A stretch of DNA of 10,408 nt, taken from contig SKKI01000278.1 of NCBI GenBank assembly GCA_007121565.1, positions 1-10,408 on the forward strand, read 5' to 3'. This document shows, piece after piece, positions 6,800 to 10,408 of this stretch. This DNA comes from Phycisphaerae bacterium. Its GTDB lineage: Bacteria; Planctomycetota; Phycisphaerae; Sedimentisphaerales; Anaerohalosphaeraceae. Positions within the stretch are counted from its first letter, which is position 1. Every line of letters starts with the position of its first letter. Below the pieces are notes generated by a model, which had not been told where the DNA came from, did no database searches, and saw nothing but the letters and a program-made list of their open reading frames with translations. The translations under genes and the position numbers were made by a program.

Positions 6800-8344
6800 T
6801 TATTTTCGCAAGTAGGTCAGCCCTTCGGGCAGCGGAATATTATTGCCGAACTTGTCTTCGCCGTAGCCGTTTTGGGCCAGCAGTTTAATATCTTCCAGTA
6901 CGCGCTTGTCGCCGACAAATGTAACGGCGATATCGGTGGCCATATCAATCTTGCCGGTGACTTGCAGCCGCGCAATTTGGTCGGTGACCTGTTCGAGCAG
7001 ACTGGCCCCTGACAAGTGAGAGGGTTTGCCGTTGGTTTGCAGCGGATGGTCATAGATAATCAGCTTGTTGTGCTCGGCCAGCTTGAGGATGGCCTCTCGA
7101 ATAAACTTGGTAATATCATCGACCTGGTTGTTGGCCGGGATCATATCCATCTCAAGAATAGCCTTAGCCAGCGAACGCCGCTTGAAAGCGTTGATTTTCT
7201 CATTGGCGCGAAACAGCTCCAGCGGCGATGCGGCGTCATATTCTTCGCTGTCCAGCAGCATCTTCACTTCGCTGCCGTAGTGCAGCACCAGCTTGGATAT
7301 CAGGGTCGACGGGCGGACATGAAACCCTCTGTAGGGCGGCACATTCACCTCGATACGATCGATTTCCGTGTAGCGCCGCAGCATATTCTGGCACAGCAGT
7401 TCGGCGCAGGTCAGGTATTGCGTCACAAAGTACACACTAAAATTGATCACCAGATCCAGCAGCTTGTCCGGATCGATGACGCGTTTGCGTTTGCCGGCGA
7501 TCTGCTGAGCGGCCGGGCCGGCGTGACGCTCGTAATAATGCGCAAAATCCCGGGACATACGCAGCAAATGCAGCACGACACTGATATGCCCGCGCAGGAC
7601 GGGCAGGTCTTTGTCCAGCACCTCGGTCTCGGTGATCGACACATACGTGTCATACAGCGACTGGAGGTTGTGAAACCGAAGCTCCAGGGAACGAAAATGC
7701 TCTTCGCTGATCGGGCCGGACATTCCGCACAATGCCGAGCTGGGGTGGATTTGCGTTTTGGGCAGGATGTGTTTACTTTCGGCGGCGAGATTTAAAAACG
7801 CCGTGGCCAGCAGCGATACGGTTTTGGAGACGGTTCCGGGTCTGCGCGTCGCCAGATCATGCGGAAGCCGTCCGGGGGGGAGTTTTTCGACATAAAAATC
7901 ATCGCTGATATGAATATCGGACAGCGGCATCTTCAATCGCCTGGCCTCATTGACAAGATACTGTGTGGCCTTGCGGAGAATATGTTCGGTCACGCTGAGT
8001 GTCTGGTCGACACTGTTGGCAAAATCCCTCTGCACCGGCAGCAGGCGGTAGTGCGGCAGGGAATGCTGGATGTGAAGAAGCTCATAGCTGACATTGGAAA
8101 ACAGTTTGATGGTCGCGGTGAAAAAGCGAAAATTTGCCCACTGGCAGTTGTTTCGGGCGCCGTAGGAATCCAGCAGTTCCTCGATCTGTGACGAATGCGA
8201 GAGCAGCTCGCCCACCAGCGGACGGGTCAGGATATGGCCGTCGTGCCGGTGCTTGGACACAAACAGCGCCGCCCGCAGATAGGCCATTGACCGTTCGGCC
8301 ATCAGCTCTTTGAAAGCGTCATAAGATATCGTCGATGGGGTCAT
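6800..8344 (-). CDS. Large helical protein with an embedded HPr-like phosphocarrier domain
   Basis: The protein has 514 residues from the ATG at 8344. The frame stays open to a TTG at 8377, which would add 11 residues; neither start has a well-spaced ribosome binding site. Residues 1 to about 325 look all-helical and match no family I know. From about 330 the sequence resembles HPr, the PTS phosphocarrier: a strand (EVNVPPY), the active-site pattern GFHVRP (340-345; candidate His342), a helix, strands SEVKMLLD and EEYDAA, then Ser373-PLELF. Ser373 is 31 residues after His342, exactly as Ser46 follows His15 in HPr, with no gap. Residues of about 385-469 look like an insertion. DIAVTFVGD and the helix RVLEDIKLLAQNGYG (471-495) then match the last HPr strand and helix. 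It may be phosphorylated at the histidine by enzyme I or at the serine by HPr kinase. No signal peptide or membrane segment is seen. It is followed by tex after 30 bases. Confidence 0.75.
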   Translation of the reverse strand: MTPSTISYDAFKELMAERSMAYLRAALFVSKHRHDGHILTRPLVGELLSHSSQIEELLDSYGARNNCQWANFRFFTATIKLFSNVSYELLHIQHSLPHYRLLPVQRDFANSVDQTLSVTEHILRKATQYLVNEARRLKMPLSDIHISDDFYVEKLPPGRLPHDLATRRPGTVSKTVSLLATAFLNLAAESKHILPKTQIHPSSALCGMSGPISEEHFRSLELRFHNLQSLYDTYVSITETEVLDKDLPVLRGHISVVLHLLRMSRDFAHYYERHAGPAAQQIAGKRKRVIDPDKLLDLVINFSVYFVTQYLTCAELLCQNMLRRYTEIDRIEVNVPPYRGFHVRPSTLISKLVLHYGSEVKMLLDSEEYDAASPLELFRANEKINAFKRRSLAKAILEMDMIPANNQVDDITKFIREAILKLAEHNKLIIYDHPLQTNGKPSHLSGASLLEQVTDQIARLQVTGKIDMATDIAVTFVGDKRVLEDIKLLAQNGYGEDKFGNNIPLPEGLTYLRK

Positions 8345-8377
8345 GTGTCGTTTTAAACGTCCTATATTACGAATCAA

Positions 8378-8402
8378 ACACTCCCGAAACCGGTACGAGT
8401 GT
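8378..8402. promoter_or_regulatory. Inverted repeat upstream of the HPr-like gene
   Basis: Perfect 6-base arms, ACACTC and GAGTGT, flank 13 bases. The repeat ends 34 bases before the ATG at 8344. It could be a small operator or a leader hairpin, but arms this short can arise by chance. Confidence 0.25.
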
Positions 8403-8462
8403 AAATTTCACGTTATCCTGCACTACTGTCTATATCGTTTTGTTCTTCAATAACCTGAACGC

Positions 8463-8491
8463 TATTTTACCCGAAAAACCATATTATTCAA
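8463..8491 (-). promoter_or_regulatory. Weak candidate promoter for the HPr-like gene and tex
   Basis: On the minus strand, TTGAAT (8486-8491) and AAAATA (8463-8468) are separated by 17 bases. They sit in the AT-richer 177-base gap 8345-8521 between the exonuclease III and HPr-like genes. The match to the sigma-70 consensus is only moderate, and the leader would be about 110 bases. Apart from this and the inverted repeat at 8378-8402, I see nothing else in the gap. Confidence 0.2.
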
Positions 8492-8521
8492 GCCGTTAGA
8501 GACGATTTCGCCGGGGCCGTC

Positions 8522-9295
8522 TCATACCTCAAATTCCGCCCACAAAAACGTGTGATCACTGGGTTTTTCGGCGTGGCGCGGGGCGGTGTCGATCTCGCAG
8601 CGCAGGCAGCGCCCGGCCAGGGCCTCGGTTGCGGCGATATAGTCCAGCCGCCAGCCCAGGTTGCGCTTAAATCCGTTCGGAATGCGATAGTCCCAGAAGG
8701 TATAACAGCCCGCCTCGTTGGGATAGTGCAGGCGAAACAGATCCGTCAACCCAAGGGCCAGTATCGCCTCCATCGCCTCTTGAACCTCTTTGCAGAAACA
8801 TACGCTGCCCCACAGCCGGTCAGGGTCATGCACATCGATCGGGTCGCGCGCCACGTTCAGGTCGCCCATCCAGATCAGCGTCGAGTCGGGTCGAAGCTGT
8901 GAGGCCAGATAGTCCCTCAGAAGGGCCTGCCATTGAAGCTTGTACTGAAATTTTTCCGATCCCATCTCAAAGCCCTGCGGCACATAGGTATTGACCAGGG
9001 TGATCGGGCCGCAGTCGGCCTGAAGAAAACGCGCCTCATCGCGCGAATCGCCCGGCAGGCGGTCGAGAACCCGGGTCGGTTCTGTCCGGGTAAACAGCGC
9101 CACGCCGTTGTACGCTTTCTGGCCGCGATAAATGACGTGATAGCCGGTCGGGGCAAACGCATCGAGCGGGAAATCTGCGTCCGTGACCTTGGTTTCCTGC
9201 ACCGCCAGCACATCGGGCTGATGCACCTCCAGCCAGCGGCAGATCGGGCCGATGCGACTGCGTATCGAGTTGGCGTTGAATGTGGCTGTCTTCAT
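8522..9295 (-). CDS. xth: Exodeoxyribonuclease III (AP endonuclease family)
   Basis: This 257-residue enzyme of the exonuclease III/EEP family would cut DNA at abasic sites and trim 3' ends in base excision repair, using Mg2+. All the expected active-site residues are visible: Asn7 in NANSIR, Glu34 in QETKVTD, Tyr104 in NTYVPQG, Asp145 and Asn147 in GDLNVA, Asp218 in WRLDYI, and the Asp247-His248 pair in PSDHTFLWAEF. The length is close to the 268 residues of E. coli Xth. I chose the ATG at 9295 because MKTATFNANS matches the usual family start (MKIATWNVNS). The frame is open to a TTG at 9331, but no Shine-Dalgarno site favours it. No ribosome binding site is seen before 9295 either. It lies 145 bases after the RNase D-like gene and 177 bases before the HPr-like gene, so it may be its own transcription unit. 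Confidence 0.95.
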   Translation of the reverse strand: MKTATFNANSIRSRIGPICRWLEVHQPDVLAVQETKVTDADFPLDAFAPTGYHVIYRGQKAYNGVALFTRTEPTRVLDRLPGDSRDEARFLQADCGPITLVNTYVPQGFEMGSEKFQYKLQWQALLRDYLASQLRPDSTLIWMGDLNVARDPIDVHDPDRLWGSVCFCKEVQEAMEAILALGLTDLFRLHYPNEAGCYTFWDYRIPNGFKRNLGWRLDYIAATEALAGRCLRCEIDTAPRHAEKPSDHTFLWAEFEV

Positions 9296-9440
9296 CGCAC
9301 GTATCATTGTCAAACGGTGAACGGATCGCAATACGGTCTGGATGGCCGTGCTGCGTTCACTGATAAGAGGCTACTTTATACCGAAAACGGCGGGACGTCT
9401 ATGTTTTTTCGGGTCGAACAGAGAAAAATGCGTTTTGACC

Positions 9441-10408
9441 TTACTCGGCAGACCGACCCAATACGTGGCGCAATGACGGCAGAATCAGCCGAATCTGCCA
9501 GCGCATCCACCCGATGTTCAGCAGTTTCTCCTCTGTATCGGCGGCGGTGTTGACCGCGGCCTGAAGGCTCTTTCGCGAGGCGATCAGCGAAGGCGGAAGA
9601 CCCAGCGATTCGGCGATGCGGCGACATTCGACTCGTAATATGTCCGTTTTCTCGATGACTTCGGCAGACGGCCGGTTGTTGGTTTGGCGCGGCAGGGGCT
9701 GGGGCCATTGGTCCGGGCCAAGCATTGAGGCCTCCTGCAGCGCCTCGACAAGGGCCCGGAGGCGGTTATCCCTGCAATGTCGCGGCAGGCGGGGCAGATG
9801 CTCGGCGTCAATCCGCTTTTGCCGCTGGGCCCACTGCGCAAGGTCCAGAATCTGGTCATTGCGAAAAATGCGAAACGGCGATAGATCCACCCGCTCGGAT
9901 TCGTGCTGGCGCCAGTGCCAGATGGCCCGCACAAACGCCAATTGACGCGGCGACAGGCCCGATGTGCCTCGAATACGCCATACTCTGTCAGGATCTTCGG
10001 GTGTTTTGGGGATTTGGCTTTGGGCGATGGTCCATTGGCAGTATTCCCGGTGCCAGTCGGTGCGCCCCAGCTCGTCGAGCTTGCCGGCCAGATAGTCGGC
10101 CAGTCGGCCCAGATGGCGTATGTCCTCGACGGCATAGGCCAATAATGTCCGCGACAGCGGCCGCTTGGCCCAGTTGGCCCGCTGATTCTGCTTGGACATG
10201 CGCAGGCCGAGAATCTGCTCCAGCAAGGCCGAAAGGCTGACATTTTCCAGACCGATCAAGCGGGCGGCCAGCATCGTATCGAAAATCTCACCGTCCGGGC
10301 GAAAATCAAAGTCCGCCAGCATCAGCCGCAAATCGTAACCGGCATCGTGAAAAATCAGCCGCTTGCGCGACAGAATCGCCAGCATCTGCGACAAATCCAG
10401 CCCTGCCA
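9441..10408 (-). CDS. rnd: Ribonuclease D-like 3'-5' exonuclease with HRDC domain (5' partial)
   Basis: The frame is open to the end of the window, so the true start lies beyond 10408; 321 residues are visible. Compared with E. coli RNase D (375 residues), about the first 50-60 are missing, including the first DEDD motif (D-x-E). Visible are exo motif II, LIFHDAGYDLRLM, with its aspartate; FDTMLAARLIG, the usual segment after it; and exo motif III, YAVEDIRHL, with the tyrosine and aspartate of the DEDDy class. An HRDC domain starts at LSPRQLAFVRAIWHWRQ and includes FRIFRNDQILDLA. RNase D trims the 3' ends of tRNA precursors and other stable RNAs in the cytoplasm. The C-terminal part after HRDC (about 110 residues) is less conserved and may hold a second, diverged HRDC-like helical unit, as in E. 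coli RNase D. The 145 bases after its stop (9296-9440) contain no clear terminator. Confidence 0.93.
   Translation of the reverse strand, partial: AGLDLSQMLAILSRKRLIFHDAGYDLRLMLADFDFRPDGEIFDTMLAARLIGLENVSLSALLEQILGLRMSKQNQRANWAKRPLSRTLLAYAVEDIRHLGRLADYLAGKLDELGRTDWHREYCQWTIAQSQIPKTPEDPDRVWRIRGTSGLSPRQLAFVRAIWHWRQHESERVDLSPFRIFRNDQILDLAQWAQRQKRIDAEHLPRLPRHCRDNRLRALVEALQEASMLGPDQWPQPLPRQTNNRPSAEVIEKTDILRVECRRIAESLGLPPSLIASRKSLQAAVNTAADTEEKLLNIGWMRWQIRLILPSLRHVLGRSAE

Noticed and set aside
7016..7795. A plus-strand open frame of 259 codons opposite the HPr-like gene.
   Set aside because: The minus-strand frame carries the HPr-like motif and normal protein composition; the plus-strand frame looks like its mirror, rich in Gln, His and Val, with no motif.
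9296..9331. Extended N-terminus of exonuclease III from a TTG at 9331.
   Set aside because: The conserved family start MKTATFNANS begins at 9295; the extra 12 residues match nothing and have no ribosome binding site.
9317..9360. GTGAAC at 9317-9322 and GTTCAC at 9355-9360 as an operator upstream of the exonuclease III gene.
   Set aside because: The arms are six bases with 32 bases between them; this is easily chance, and there is no promoter nearby to anchor it.
9381..9390. Palindrome CCGAAAACGG with nearby T/A runs as a terminator for the RNase D-like gene.
   Set aside because: The stem is only three base pairs and no T-run follows it directly on the minus strand.

Overview
The window looks like chromosomal DNA of a moderately GC-rich Gram-negative-type bacterium. 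Gene content and style are compatible with a planctomycete, perhaps a Phycisphaerae-like lineage: a Gld-type ABC operon with DUF4340, Tex, and a large HPr-like protein. That placement is an impression from reading, not a measured result. There is no mobile element, CRISPR array, tRNA or rRNA. Every gap between genes is under 180 bases.

The left part (1-4427, plus strand) is one tightly packed operon. It holds the C-terminal part of a GldA/NatA-like ABC ATPase (cut by the window edge), a GldF-like ABC-2 permease, a GldG-family membrane-anchored protein and a DUF4340 protein. Gaps are 28, -1 and 26 bases, and each of the three complete genes has a Shine-Dalgarno-like site 7-8 bases before its start. 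Together they probably form one envelope ABC complex: ATPase in the cytoplasm, permease in the membrane, and GldG and DUF4340 domains on the outer face. The substrate is unknown.

The right part (4487-10408) is entirely on the minus strand. In transcription order it holds an RNase D-like exonuclease with an HRDC domain (5' end outside the window), an exonuclease III family DNA repair enzyme, a 514-residue protein of unknown function with an embedded HPr-like domain, and the RNA-binding transcription accessory protein Tex. The HPr-like gene and tex are 30 bases apart and probably co-transcribed. The two halves converge at 4428-4486, where a degenerate heptanucleotide tandem repeat runs into the tex stop codon.

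The most unusual item is the HPr-like protein. A large helical N-terminal part precedes a segment that keeps the HPr active-site pattern G-x-H-x-R-P. A serine lies exactly 31 residues after that histidine, the same spacing as His15 to Ser46 in HPr. The last strand and helix of the HPr fold appear to be separated from the first part by an insertion of about 85 residues.
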